This document shows, piece by piece, positions 26,619 through 35,457 of a stretch of 64,000 bases of DNA (positions within the stretch are counted from its first letter, which is position 1; each line of letters opens with the position of its first letter). Made by a program: the position numbers and the translations under genes. The stretch is from Nakamurella endophytica (lineage in GTDB: Bacteria; Actinomycetota; Actinomycetes; Mycobacteriales; Nakamurellaceae). The stretch lies in the NCBI RefSeq assembly GCF_014646215.1, contig NZ_BMNA01000001.1:637260-701259 (forward strand), in the 5' to 3' direction. The notes under the pieces are model-generated. The model did no database searches, was not told the origin of the DNA, and was given only the letters and a program-made list of their open reading frames with translations.

Positions 26619-29189
26619 TCACCGGCCGGTGAACGGGCCGACGTCGGTCAGCACCAGCACCGGCTCCCCCGCCTCGTCGGACGCCGCCAGGTCGACCTCG
26701 GCGGAGACGCCCCAGTCGTGGTCACCGGCCGGGTCGTCGAAGACCTGACGGACGTTCCAGCGTTCCGGGCCGCGGTCGACGAGCACCATCGCCGCCGACC
26801 GGGCATCCGCGCCGGTACCCAGGTCGTCGTACTCGTCCCGGTAGTCCTCCATGGCCTCCCGCCAGCGGCCGGCGTCCCACCCGGCGCCGCCGTCCAGCTC
26901 GCCCAGCTCCGCCCAGGCGCCGCGGGCGGCCAGCTCGACCCGGCGGAACAGCGCGTTGCGCACCATGACCGTGAACCCCCGCTGATTGGCGGTGACGCCG
27001 CGGGTCGCGGTGGGTGGCCGCACCGTCTCGCCCGGTGCGGCGCCGCCGGGCGCGTCGGGGTGCGCCAGCGCCTCCCACTCGTCCAGCAGGCTGGAGTCGA
27101 CGCCGCGCACCAGCTCACCCAGCCACGACACCAGGTCGGTGAGCTCCTCGGTGCGGGCGCTGTCCGGCACCGTGCGGCGCAGGGCGCGGTAGGCGTCCGC
27201 CAGGTACCGCAGGACCACGCCCTCCGACCGGGCCAACCCGTAGAACGCGACGTACTCGCCGAACGTCATGGCGCGCTCGTACAGCTCGCGGACGACGGAC
27301 TTGGGCTCCGGCTGGTACTCGGCGACCCAGGGGTGGCCGCGCCGGTAGCTCTCGTAGGCCACCTCGACCAGGTCGGCCAGCGGCCGCGGGTACTCCACGT
27401 CCTCCAGCAGCGCCATCCGTTCCTCGTACTCGATGCCCTCGGCCTTCATCGCGGCCACCGCCTCGCCCCTGGCCCGGAACCGCTGCGCCGACAGCACGGG
27501 CGACGGCCCCTCCAGGGTGGCCTCAATCAGCGACACCACGTCCAGGGCGTACTCGGGCGATTCCCGGTCCAGCAGGTCCAGCGCCGCCAGCGCCAGCGGG
27601 GACAGCGGCTGGTCGAGCGCGAAGTCGACCTGCAGGTCCTCGGTGAGCACGAAGCGCCGGCCCTGCGCGTCGGGGACGTCGAGCCGCCGGACGACCCCGG
27701 CGGACAGCAGCGCCTTGCCGATGGCCAGGGCGCGCAGCATGGTGCGCAGCTGGCGCGGCCGCGGGTCGTGACTCGTCTCGATCAGCCGCCGCATCGTCGC
27801 GAAGGCATCCCCGGGCCGGCTCAGCACGCTGAGCACCATGGCGTGGCTGACCCGCAGGTGGGACGTCAGCGGCTCGGGCTCGGCGGCGACCAGCCGGTCG
27901 AAGGTCGCCTCGGTCCACGAGACGAACCCCTCGGGAGCCTTGCGGCGGACCACCTTGCGCCGCTTGGCCGCGTCGTCGCCGGCCTTGGCCAGCGCCCGCT
28001 CGTTCTCGATGACGTGCTCGGGCGCCAGCACCACGACGTCGCCGGCGGTGTCGAACCCGGCCCGGCCGGCCCGGCCGGCGATCTGGTGGAATTCGCGGGC
28101 GGTGAGCAGCCGGGTGCGCTGGCCGTCGAACTTGGACAGCCCGGTCAGCAGCACGGTCCGGATCGGCACGTTGATCCCGACGCCGAGGGTGTCGGTGCCG
28201 CAGACGGCCTTGAGCAGCCCGGACTGCGCCAGCTTCTCCACCAGCCGCCGGTACTTGGGCAGCATGCCGGCGTGGTGGACGCCGATGCCCAGGCGCACCA
28301 GCCGGGACAGCGTCCGGCCGAAGCCCGCGGAGAACCGGAAGTCGCCGATCAGCTCGGCGATCCGGTCGCGCTCGGCGCGGGTGGCGACGGCGATGCTGGT
28401 CAGGCTCTGCGCCCGCTCCAGCGCCGCGGCCTGGGTGAAGTGCACGAGATAGATCGGCGCCAGCCCGGTGGCCAGCAGTTCCTCCACCGTCTCCTGCAGC
28501 GGCCGGGTGACGTACGACCAGTGCAGCGGCACCGGGCGCTCGACGCTCTGCACCAGGGTGACCGGGCGGTCGGTGCGCCGGCGCAGGTCGTCAGCGAAGA
28601 ACCGGACGTCGCCCAGCGTGGCGGACATCAGCACGAACTGCGCCCGGGAGAGCTCGAGCAGCGGCACCTGCCAGGCCCACCCCCGCTGCCGGTCGCCGTA
28701 GTAGTGGAACTCGTCCATCACCACCACGCCGGGGTCGGCGTCCGCGCCGCCGCGCAGCGCCACCAGGGCCAGGATCTCCGCGGTGCAGCAGATGATCGGC
28801 GCACCGGCGTTGACCGCCGAGTCGCCGGTGATCATGCCGACCTGCGCCGGCCCGAAGATGTCGACCAGGTCGAAGAACCGCTCGCTGACCAGCGCCTTGA
28901 TCGGCGCGGTGTAGTACGCGCGCCGGCCGGTCGCCAGCCCGGCGAACAGGGCCGCCGTGCCGATCAGGCTCTTGCCGGATCCGGTGGGCGTCGCCACGAT
29001 CACGTGCGCGTCGGAGACGATCTCCAGCAGCGCCTCCTCCTGGTGCGGGTAGAGCGCGTACCCGCGCTCCCGGGTCCAGGCGGTGAAGTGGTCGAACAGG
29101 TCGCCGGCGTCGGTGCCCGGCGGCGGGGTGAGCAGTTCGGCGGTGGCCAGCGGGTCGGGCCCGACGGCGGCGGTCGGGACGCTGCTCAC
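26619..29189 (-). CDS. Ski2-like DEAD/DEAH-box helicase with DUF3516 C-terminal region
   Basis: Probable RNA (or RNA-DNA) helicase of superfamily 2. Motifs: Q-like region YALYPHQEEALLEI, Walker A VATPTGSGKS (residues 66-74), motif Ia TAPIKALVSERF, DEFH box at residues 159-162, SAT in VLMSATLGD, and motif VI HQIAGRAGRAGF. The second half (EGFVSWTEATFDRLVAAEPEPL onward) is the actinobacterial DUF3516 extension ending in an NTF2-like segment (GGAGWDAGRWREAMEDYRDEYDDLG). 856 aa, start GTG at 29189. Five bp separate its stop from the methyltransferase start, but it faces the same direction as an upstream gene and may head its own operon. Confidence 0.9.
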   Translation of the reverse strand: MSSVPTAAVGPDPLATAELLTPPPGTDAGDLFDHFTAWTRERGYALYPHQEEALLEIVSDAHVIVATPTGSGKSLIGTAALFAGLATGRRAYYTAPIKALVSERFFDLVDIFGPAQVGMITGDSAVNAGAPIICCTAEILALVALRGGADADPGVVVMDEFHYYGDRQRGWAWQVPLLELSRAQFVLMSATLGDVRFFADDLRRRTDRPVTLVQSVERPVPLHWSYVTRPLQETVEELLATGLAPIYLVHFTQAAALERAQSLTSIAVATRAERDRIAELIGDFRFSAGFGRTLSRLVRLGIGVHHAGMLPKYRRLVEKLAQSGLLKAVCGTDTLGVGINVPIRTVLLTGLSKFDGQRTRLLTAREFHQIAGRAGRAGFDTAGDVVVLAPEHVIENERALAKAGDDAAKRRKVVRRKAPEGFVSWTEATFDRLVAAEPEPLTSHLRVSHAMVLSVLSRPGDAFATMRRLIETSHDPRPRQLRTMLRALAIGKALLSAGVVRRLDVPDAQGRRFVLTEDLQVDFALDQPLSPLALAALDLLDRESPEYALDVVSLIEATLEGPSPVLSAQRFRARGEAVAAMKAEGIEYEERMALLEDVEYPRPLADLVEVAYESYRRGHPWVAEYQPEPKSVVRELYERAMTFGEYVAFYGLARSEGVVLRYLADAYRALRRTVPDSARTEELTDLVSWLGELVRGVDSSLLDEWEALAHPDAPGGAAPGETVRPPTATRGVTANQRGFTVMVRNALFRRVELAARGAWAELGELDGGAGWDAGRWREAMEDYRDEYDDLGTGADARSAAMVLVDRGPERWNVRQVFDDPAGDHDWGVSAEVDLAASDEAGEPVLVLTDVGPFTGR

Positions 29190-29207
29190 CCGCCCAGCTT
29201 GTCACGC

Positions 29208-29240
29208 GCCGGCCCCGGACCGGATCTGCCCGGGGCCGGC
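29208..29240 (-). terminator. Hairpin between the EAL gene and the DUF3516 helicase gene
   Basis: Perfect 11-bp stem GCCGGCCCCGG / CCGGGGCCGGC with an 11-nt loop, three bases after the EAL gene stop in the direction of transcription. It probably terminates that transcript just before the helicase start. Confidence 0.6.
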
Positions 29241-29243
29241 CGG

Positions 29244-30500
29244 TCAGCCGGCCAGCCGCGACAGCAGCGAGCGGGCGGCCCGGGTGACGCGGGGCCGGTC
29301 GTAGGTGATGACGAAGTCGAACCGGCGGTCGGCGTCCGGCCCGTCGTCGCCGCAGTCCCGGGCGATGAGGGCGGCGGCGGTCTGCGCCCCCAGCGCGATG
29401 ACCGTCCACTCCCGGCGCAGCGGGTCGTCGTCCGCGAGCGCAACACCGCGGACGCCGGCGGCCGGCTGCGCCGGGACGTCCGCCCCGAAGAGGGCGACGA
29501 GCGGCGCTGCTGCGGCCAGCCGCTCGTACCGGGTCCGGGTGCCGGGGGTGAGGTGGGTGATCGACTGCAGCGCCGACAGGATCACCGGCGGGTCCGCCGG
29601 GTTGTGCGCCTGCGCCTCGACGTGCCGGGAGAAGGCGACCAGGAACTCCTTGCGGGCCACCCGCTGCACGTCCAGGCCGGCGACCAGGTCGAACGGGGTG
29701 ACCGGCGCCGCCGCGGGGCGGGGCTGCGGTCGCAGCGGGCGGCGCGGGACGGGCGGTGCGTCCAGGGCGGCCGGTCGGCCGAGCTTCCAGCCCTGGCCGA
29801 GGGTCGCACCGAGCGCGACCGCTTGCTCGAGGTGCGCGTCGGTCTCGATGCCCTCGGCGACCACCGGGGCACCGGTGCGCTCGCGGTGCGCCATCACCGC
29901 GGCGAGCGTCCGGGCCTGACCCCGGGCCGGCAGCCGCTGCACCAGCGCCAGGTCCAGCTTGACGACGTCCGGGGCCACCAGGTCGAGCAGCGCGAGCGAG
30001 TCGGGGTGCGCGCCGACGTCGTCCAGGCCGATCAGCCAGCCACGGTCACGCGCCTCGGCGACCTGCGCGAGCACCGCGGCCGGCCGCACCAGCAGGGACC
30101 GCTCGGTCAGCTCCATCACCACCCGCAGCCGGGAGCCGGCGCGCTCGATCACCTCGACGGCGTGGCGCGGGGCGGTGCGGGCCAGCACGGCCGGCTCCGC
30201 GTTGAGGAACAGGCAGACGTCGGGTCCCAGCCCGGCGTCCAGGGCACCCTGGACGGCCGCCGCCCGGCACGCCCAGTCGAGCGCGATCAGCCCGCTCGTC
30301 CTGGCCGCCTCGGCGAACACCCGATCGGGCGTCGCGCCGGGGATCCCGGGCCAGCGGGCCAGCGCCTCCAGACCGACGACGTCCCCGGACTGGAGATCGA
30401 CGACGGGCTGGTACGCGGGGCGCAATCCCTCGCCGCGGACCGCGGCGAGCAGCCCGTCGGCACCCCGGGGCGCGGCGTCCCCGTCCGCCACCACCGTCAC
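29244..30500 (-). CDS. EAL-domain protein with C-terminal DICT sensory domain
   Basis: Candidate cyclic-di-GMP phosphodiesterase. EAL domain residues 20-255: YQPVVDLQSGDVVGLEALARW, FLNAEP, VVMELTERSLL, IGLDDVGAHPDSL, DVVKLDL, VVAEGIET and LGQGWKLGRP. The residues that bind metal and substrate in active EAL enzymes (E of EAL, N, E of ELTE, DD, K, E of AEGIE, Q) all appear present, but loop 6 reads DDVGAHPDSL instead of DDFGTGYSSL. From about residue 275 (PFDLVAGLDVQRVARKEFLVAFSRHVEAQAH) it continues as a DICT domain. GTG at 30500 with GGAAGGGGG upstream. No GGDEF domain is present. Confidence 0.85.
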   Translation of the reverse strand: MTVVADGDAAPRGADGLLAAVRGEGLRPAYQPVVDLQSGDVVGLEALARWPGIPGATPDRVFAEAARTSGLIALDWACRAAAVQGALDAGLGPDVCLFLNAEPAVLARTAPRHAVEVIERAGSRLRVVMELTERSLLVRPAAVLAQVAEARDRGWLIGLDDVGAHPDSLALLDLVAPDVVKLDLALVQRLPARGQARTLAAVMAHRERTGAPVVAEGIETDAHLEQAVALGATLGQGWKLGRPAALDAPPVPRRPLRPQPRPAAAPVTPFDLVAGLDVQRVARKEFLVAFSRHVEAQAHNPADPPVILSALQSITHLTPGTRTRYERLAAAAPLVALFGADVPAQPAAGVRGVALADDDPLRREWTVIALGAQTAAALIARDCGDDGPDADRRFDFVITYDRPRVTRAARSLLSRLAG

Positions 30501-30756
30501 GTCCGTCGCCCCCTTCCCGGACCGCACTGTTCCCCCGAAAGCCGAGGGTAATCGCTCCGGTGCGCACCGTCGCGACTTCCGTCGGGGAGCCCGGGGTGGA
30601 CCGCCCGCGCTGCGCTCGGCCGCGCGCCGAGGTCGCGACGGCCGGCGGCGGCGCACGGCATCGGCACAGCCGGTGCCCAGCACCGGTGCCTAGCGTCGCC
30701 CGCGGCACCTGGGACAGGAACGGGACGGGCGGGCGGGGCCCGGGCAGGAGGCGACG

Positions 30757-32166
30757 GTGACGGTGCGGGATGCGGGGAGTGGCCGGGCGGAGGGCGCGCG
30801 TCCCGGCGTGCGTCCCCGCGGCGGCCCAGCGCCGGAGGGTGGGCCGCCGGCCGGTGGACGGACGACGGTCGTCGCCGTCCGGCGGTCCCGACTGCGTCCG
30901 GCGTGGTGGTGGACGCTGCCGGTGATTGCCGTGGCCGTGGGGGTGCGGATCCCGTTCCTGCCGGAGATCAGCGGTGACTACACGGCTTTCGTGTCGCGGT
31001 GGTACGACTGGATCGCCAGCCACGGACATCTCGCTGCGCTGCGCGATCCCACCTTCGCCAACTACAACCCGCCCTACCTGTACCTGCTCGCCCTCGTCGG
31101 CTACCTGCCGGTGCCGAAACTGCTGGCGGTGAAGTCCATTTCGATCGTCTTCGACGTCGTGCTGGCGCTGGTGGCGTCGCGCTTCGCCGCCCGGCGGTCG
31201 CCGGGGTGGGCGCCGCTGGTCGCGGCGGCCGTCGTGCTGCTGCTGCCCACCGTCGTGGTCAACGGAGCCGGCTGGGGTCAGTGCGACTCGATCTACGCCA
31301 GCTGCACGATTGCCGCGCTGCTGCTGGCCGTGCGCCGGCGACCGGTGTGGGCGGGGCTGCTGTTCGGGATCGCGGTGGCCTTCAAGCTGCAGGCCGTCTT
31401 CGCCGCGCCGATGCTGCTCCTCGTCGTGCTGGCGCACCGGGAGCGGATCCGGTCCGTTGCCGGCGCGGCCGGGGCGGCCGTGGCCGGTTTCGTGGCGCTG
31501 TGGGTGCCGGCGCTGCTGGCCGGCGCGCCACTGTCCGTCCTGCTGGCCGTCTATCCGAACCAGGTGACCGGTGGCGGCGTGGGTGGGGGCGGCCGCGGGG
31601 TGGGAGGCGCCGTGGCCTCGGCCCCGTACACCTACAACGCGCCCAACTTCTACCAGTGGTTGCCGGCAGGCGCGCCGACCGTGTGGACCTGGTCGGGGTA
31701 CCTGCTGGTGGTCCTGTCGGTCATCGCGGTCGCCGCCCTGGTGCTGCCCCATCCGGACCGGTCGGCGACCGACGTGCTGCTGCTCGCTGCCGCGGCCCTG
31801 GCCGTCGCCGTGCCGTTCTTCCTGCCGTCCATGCACGAGCGGTACTTCTTCCTCGCGGACGTGCTGACCGTGGTGGCGGCGGTCCGGAACCGGTGGATGT
31901 GGCCGGTGGCCGCCGCCGTCCAGCTGGCGTCGCTGGCCGCGTACGCGCCGTTCCTGTGGCACACGACGCCGATCCCGCTGGCGGCGGCCGCGGCGGTCGA
32001 GGCGGCTGCCCTGGCCGGGTCGCTGGTCGTGCTCGGGTTGCGGCTGCGCCTTCCCCCGACCGGCCGGCGGGTACCGGACGGTGCGCGCACGGCCGGTCCC
32101 GCCCCGGAGGCACCGGCGCGGACGGCCGGAGTCGCCGTCGCCGCCGGTGGCACGGAGCCGGTCTGA
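30757..32166 (+). CDS. Multi-pass GT-C-type membrane glycosyltransferase (GT87/DUF2029-like)
   Basis: Polyprenyl-phosphate-sugar-dependent transferase of the PMT/GT-C type by topology. A long Arg/Gly/Pro-rich cytoplasmic N terminus (about 45 residues) precedes roughly eleven hydrophobic helices. The first extracytoplasmic loop has the acidic pattern EISGDYTAFVSRWYDWI (GT-C proteins keep a DxD or ExD-type residue here), followed by FANYNPPYLYLLALVGYLPVPK and VVNGAGWGQCDSIYAS, characteristic of this family. FKLQAVF and LPSMHERYFF are further family marks. GTG at 30757 has CAGGAGG. Acceptor unknown. Divergent from the EAL gene over 256 bp. Confidence 0.78.
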   Translation: MTVRDAGSGRAEGARPGVRPRGGPAPEGGPPAGGRTTVVAVRRSRLRPAWWWTLPVIAVAVGVRIPFLPEISGDYTAFVSRWYDWIASHGHLAALRDPTFANYNPPYLYLLALVGYLPVPKLLAVKSISIVFDVVLALVASRFAARRSPGWAPLVAAAVVLLLPTVVVNGAGWGQCDSIYASCTIAALLLAVRRRPVWAGLLFGIAVAFKLQAVFAAPMLLLVVLAHRERIRSVAGAAGAAVAGFVALWVPALLAGAPLSVLLAVYPNQVTGGGVGGGGRGVGGAVASAPYTYNAPNFYQWLPAGAPTVWTWSGYLLVVLSVIAVAALVLPHPDRSATDVLLLAAAALAVAVPFFLPSMHERYFFLADVLTVVAAVRNRWMWPVAAAVQLASLAAYAPFLWHTTPIPLAAAAAVEAAALAGSLVVLGLRLRLPPTGRRVPDGARTAGPAPEAPARTAGVAVAAGGTEPV

Positions 32167-32197
32167 CCGGCGTCGTGCGGAACGCCCGACGCGGTCA
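32164..32197. terminator. Symmetric terminator containing both convergent stop codons
   Basis: TGACC-g-GCGTCG pairs with CGACGC-GGTCA around an 11-nt loop, with one bulged G. The TGA of the plus-strand glycosyltransferase gene and the TGA (read on the minus strand) of the MFS gene form the two ends of the stem, so a single 34-bp hairpin can serve both transcripts. Confidence 0.7.
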
Positions 32198-33571
32198 GCC
32201 GACCCGGTCGACCGACGGTCGGGACCGTCGGGCGTCCCACCACAGCCCGGCCGCGAGCACCGTGCCCACCGTCATCCCGAGCACGGCGAGCGCCCATCCC
32301 CGCGGGGCGCCACCGGACTGGACGAGGGCGCCGCCGACCGCCGCGCCCGTCGCCGCGCCGACCACCGTGCCGCTGGACAGCAGGGTCATCACGCCGGCCA
32401 CCCGGTCCGCGGTGACCTGCCGCTGCGCCAATGCCAGCAGGGTGATCAGGTACGGACCGACCGCACCACCGAGCAACGGCAGCAGCACCAGGATCCCGAC
32501 GGGGGTGGACAGCGCGAGCAGCGGCAGCGTCAGCAGCACCAGGGCCGCGGCGAACACGGTGAGCCGGGCGGGCAGCGAGAAGCGCTGCGGGAGGGCTGCG
32601 CAGCCGAGCGCGGCGACGGCGCTGCCGACCCCCATGGCGGCGTACAAGGCGCCGGCGCTGCCCGGGGTGCCCGCCGCGGTCGCGACACCGGTGACCGCGG
32701 TCTGGCTGCTGCCGAAGAACAGCCCGATGGCCGCGCTGCCGCCCACCAGGGTGGCGATCCGTCCACGGCTCCCCCGGCCCGGGACCGTCGCCGCCGCCCC
32801 CGTCCGTCGGATCTCCGGGTCCGCGGCCCGACCCGGTGCCGCCGGAGCCACGGTGCCCGCCTCCGCCCCGGGCACCTCGGCGGCGGTCCCGGCGGTCACG
32901 GCGGCGGTTCCGGCGGCGGTTCCGGCGGCAGTTCCGGCCGCGACGGTCCGGCGGTCCGGGCGGGACAGGTCCGCACTGGGGTGCAGCGCCACCGCCGACC
33001 CGAAGACGGTCACCAGCACGGCGGCCACCACCAGCGCCCAGCTCGGCGACGCCAGCGCGCTCAGCAGGCTGACCACCGCGGGCCCGAGCACGTAGGCCGT
33101 CTCGTCGGCCGCCCCCTCGTACGACAGCGCGTAGTGCAGGTCGGGGCCGCCGCCGGTGAGCCGCACCCAGCGCGCCCGGACCATGGAGCCGACCTGCGGG
33201 CTGGAGGCACCGGCGAGCGCCGCGGCCACGCCCACCAGCGCCAGCGGCGCCCGTCCGGCGACCAGCGCGACGACGGCCAGCACCACCGCGCCGTTGACCA
33301 GGCAGCTGGGCAGCATGACGGGACGCTGCCCGTACCGGTCCGCCCACCGGCCCAGCAGCGGGCCGCCGACGGCGGCTCCGCCGGCCAGGCAACCGGCCAC
33401 CGCGCCGGCCGACGCCACCGACGCGTATCCGGTGGTGACCAGGACGACGGTCCCGATCTGGACCATCGACAGGGGCAGCCGGGCGAGGAACGCGGCCGGC
33501 AGGAACCCGCGGCCGGTCAGCCGCGGCAGCGCCCGGTAGCCGGCGAGCGAGCGGCTGGCGGACAGAGCCAC
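32195..33571 (-). CDS. MFS transporter
   Basis: Twelve-helix major facilitator, probably a drug or metabolite exporter; substrate unknown. The A-like motif between helices 2 and 3 is GGPLLGRWADRYGQRPVML. ARWVRLTGGGPDLHYALSYEGAADETAYVLGPAVV is characteristic of a YfcJ/SetB-like group. A long Ala/Thr/Gly-rich central loop (TVAAGTAAGTAAGTAAVTAG) links the two halves. The GTG at 33571 has GGAGG upstream. Monocistronic and divergent from the ANTAR regulator. Confidence 0.85.
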   Translation of the reverse strand: MALSASRSLAGYRALPRLTGRGFLPAAFLARLPLSMVQIGTVVLVTTGYASVASAGAVAGCLAGGAAVGGPLLGRWADRYGQRPVMLPSCLVNGAVVLAVVALVAGRAPLALVGVAAALAGASSPQVGSMVRARWVRLTGGGPDLHYALSYEGAADETAYVLGPAVVSLLSALASPSWALVVAAVLVTVFGSAVALHPSADLSRPDRRTVAAGTAAGTAAGTAAVTAGTAAEVPGAEAGTVAPAAPGRAADPEIRRTGAAATVPGRGSRGRIATLVGGSAAIGLFFGSSQTAVTGVATAAGTPGSAGALYAAMGVGSAVAALGCAALPQRFSLPARLTVFAAALVLLTLPLLALSTPVGILVLLPLLGGAVGPYLITLLALAQRQVTADRVAGVMTLLSSGTVVGAATGAAVGGALVQSGGAPRGWALAVLGMTVGTVLAAGLWWDARRSRPSVDRVG

Positions 33572-33819
33572 CGTTGTCCTCCGTGGGGGCGACCGGCGTC
33601 GTCCCGCCCCCGACGCCCCGACCCTGTGCGCGCCGATGCTATCCGGGCGGGCACCGCGCCGCGCTGCGGCAGCGGCCGGCACCCCGCCGCGGCGGAAGGG
33701 CCGGGAGAGCCCCGGGCGGAGCCGGGCCACCGGGCGCGGGCGTCGGTAGCATCCCTTCGTCCGACCGTTCGACCAGCTGCGGCGGCATCCGCACCACCTG
33801 CGTCGAAGGGACGGTCACG

Positions 33820-34560
33820 GTGACCGAACAGCGGGCCACGGATCCGATCGATCCGACCGGCGCCCTCGGCGAGGTCGCCCAGACCGTCACCGCGGGCCGG
33901 GACATGGCGGAGATCCTCGACGACGTCGTGCAGATGGCGCGGCGGCGGATCGCCGGTGCCGACGATGCGTCGATCACCCTCATCCGCAAGGGCACCGCGG
34001 CGACCGCCGCGGCCACCGGTCCGCTGGCCGTCGACCTGGACGAGCTGCAGTACGAGGAGGGGTACGGGCCTTGCCTGGACTCCGGCCGCACCGACGAGAT
34101 CCTGCACATCGAGGACGCCGGGACCGAGACCCGCTGGCCGCGCTACCTGGAGCGGGGCCGGGCCAGCGGCCTGGGCAGCTCGGTGTCGTTCCCGCTGCCC
34201 GTGGAGAACCACCTGGTCGGGGCGATCAACGTCTACTCCCGCACCCCGCGGGCGTTCGAGGCGGACAGCATCACCCTCGGGGCGGCGCTGTCCGTGCACC
34301 TGACGTCGGCGCTCAGCGCCGCGGAGTCGGCCGACGAGTACCGGCGGACCGCCGAGAACCTGCGGCTGGCCCTGCGGTCCAGGGCCGTCATCGAGCAGGC
34401 CAAGGGCATCATCATGGTGCAGCAGAAGTGCTCGGCCGACACGGCTTTCGGCATGCTGCGCCAGCTCTCGCAGGACACCAACGTCAGGCTCTCCGAGCTG
34501 GCCGTCCAACTGGTGGCCAGCGCCTCCAACCACCCGGTGGAGCCGTCCGAGGAGTCGTGA
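33820..34560 (+). CDS. GAF-ANTAR transcription antiterminator
   Basis: RNA-binding regulator typical of actinobacteria. Residues 20-165 are a GAF domain (ADDASITLIRKGTAATA, YEEGYGPCLDSGRTDEI, SGLGSSVSFPL, GAINVYSRTPRAFE). Residues about 185-240 are an ANTAR domain (LRLALRSRAVIEQAKGIIMVQQKCSADTAFGMLRQLSQDTNVRLSELA) with the conserved E-Q-A-K-G core. ANTAR dimers bind two-hairpin RNA targets to prevent termination. No target pair is recognised here. The Cys in YGPCLDSG is family-typical. GTG start at 33820 after GAAGGGA. Convergent with the nnrD gene 6 bp away. Confidence 0.9.
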   Translation: MTEQRATDPIDPTGALGEVAQTVTAGRDMAEILDDVVQMARRRIAGADDASITLIRKGTAATAAATGPLAVDLDELQYEEGYGPCLDSGRTDEILHIEDAGTETRWPRYLERGRASGLGSSVSFPLPVENHLVGAINVYSRTPRAFEADSITLGAALSVHLTSALSAAESADEYRRTAENLRLALRSRAVIEQAKGIIMVQQKCSADTAFGMLRQLSQDTNVRLSELAVQLVASASNHPVEPSEES

Positions 34561-34566
34561 CGCCGG

Positions 34567-35457
34567 TCAGACGCCGAGCTCGGTGATCACCGCCGGGAGC
34601 TGGTCGACCAGTTCCCGGGCCAGGAAACCGAGCCGGCCGACCCTGGCGGTCAGCCGGTCGCCCGCGGCGGCGTGCGCGTGCGTCGCCCAGCACGCCGCCT
34701 GTTCCGGGGTGGCGCCGCGCGCGAGCAGCCCCAGCACGGCGCCGGCCAGCACGTCCCCGCTGCCCGACGTGCCCAGGCCGCTGTGCCCGGCGGCGACCTG
34801 CCAGCGCCGGCCGTCCGGCGCCGCCACCAGGTTGCGACAGGTGACGACGGCGCCGAAGCGCTCGGCGACCTCGGGGACCGCGCGTTCCACATCGACGTCG
34901 CCGTCCGGCTCGCCGAGCAGCCGGGCCGCCTCGGCCTCGTTCGGCGTGAGCACCAGCCGCCCGCGCAGCGGCCCGACGGCGTCGCCCATCCCGGGCAGCA
35001 CGCCGAGCGCGAAGGCATCGAGCACCACGGACGTGTCGTCACCGACGGTCCGCAGCACCTCGGACAGCAGCGCCACGGTGCCCTCCGGCTCGTCCAGCCC
35101 GGAACCGACCAGGACGGCGTCCGCCCGGGTGACCGCGCGGCTCAGCCGCGCCCCGCCACCGGTCACCGAGCCGTCGGCGTCCTCGGGCAGCCCCACCACA
35201 CCGGCCTCCGGGACCGCCACGGCGGACGCGGCGGCGACCGAGTCGGCGACCGCGACGGTGAGCCGGCCCGCTCCCACCCGCAGCGCCGCCAGGCCGGCCA
35301 GCAGCACGGCGCCCGGGGTCCCGCGGGCGCCGCCGACGGCGAGCACCTGCCCGCGCCCGTACTTCGAGGCGCCAGGCTCCGGCAACGCCCACTCCCGCAG
35401 CAGCGACGGCGTGATCACGACGGGCCCGCCCCCGTGCGGCTCACCCTGGCCGGACAC
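34567..35457 (-). CDS. nnrD: ADP-dependent (S)-NAD(P)H-hydrate dehydratase
   Basis: Repairs damaged NADH/NADPH hydrates; ribokinase-like fold. VITPSLLREWALPEPGASKYGRGQVLAVGG is the N-terminal signature, VLTPNEAEAARLLG the second, and GHSGLGTSGSGDVLAGAVLGLLARG the catalytic Asp/anion-hole motif. 296 aa if GTG 35457 is used. Another GTG at 35418 (VITPSLL) would match family N termini better. The epimerase half (NnrE) is absent from this protein, so this is the stand-alone dehydratase form. The start at 35457 overlaps the histidine phosphatase stop by 17 bp. Confidence 0.88.
   Translation of the reverse strand: MSGQGEPHGGGPVVITPSLLREWALPEPGASKYGRGQVLAVGGARGTPGAVLLAGLAALRVGAGRLTVAVADSVAAASAVAVPEAGVVGLPEDADGSVTGGGARLSRAVTRADAVLVGSGLDEPEGTVALLSEVLRTVGDDTSVVLDAFALGVLPGMGDAVGPLRGRLVLTPNEAEAARLLGEPDGDVDVERAVPEVAERFGAVVTCRNLVAAPDGRRWQVAAGHSGLGTSGSGDVLAGAVLGLLARGATPEQAACWATHAHAAAGDRLTARVGRLGFLARELVDQLPAVITELGV

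Noticed and set aside
26718-30551. Very long plus-strand open frame opposite the DUF3516 helicase and EAL genes
   Set aside because: It is antisense to two genes with clear motifs. Its own translation is dominated by Arg, Gly, Pro, His and Gln without a recognisable fold, as expected from third-position GC bias.
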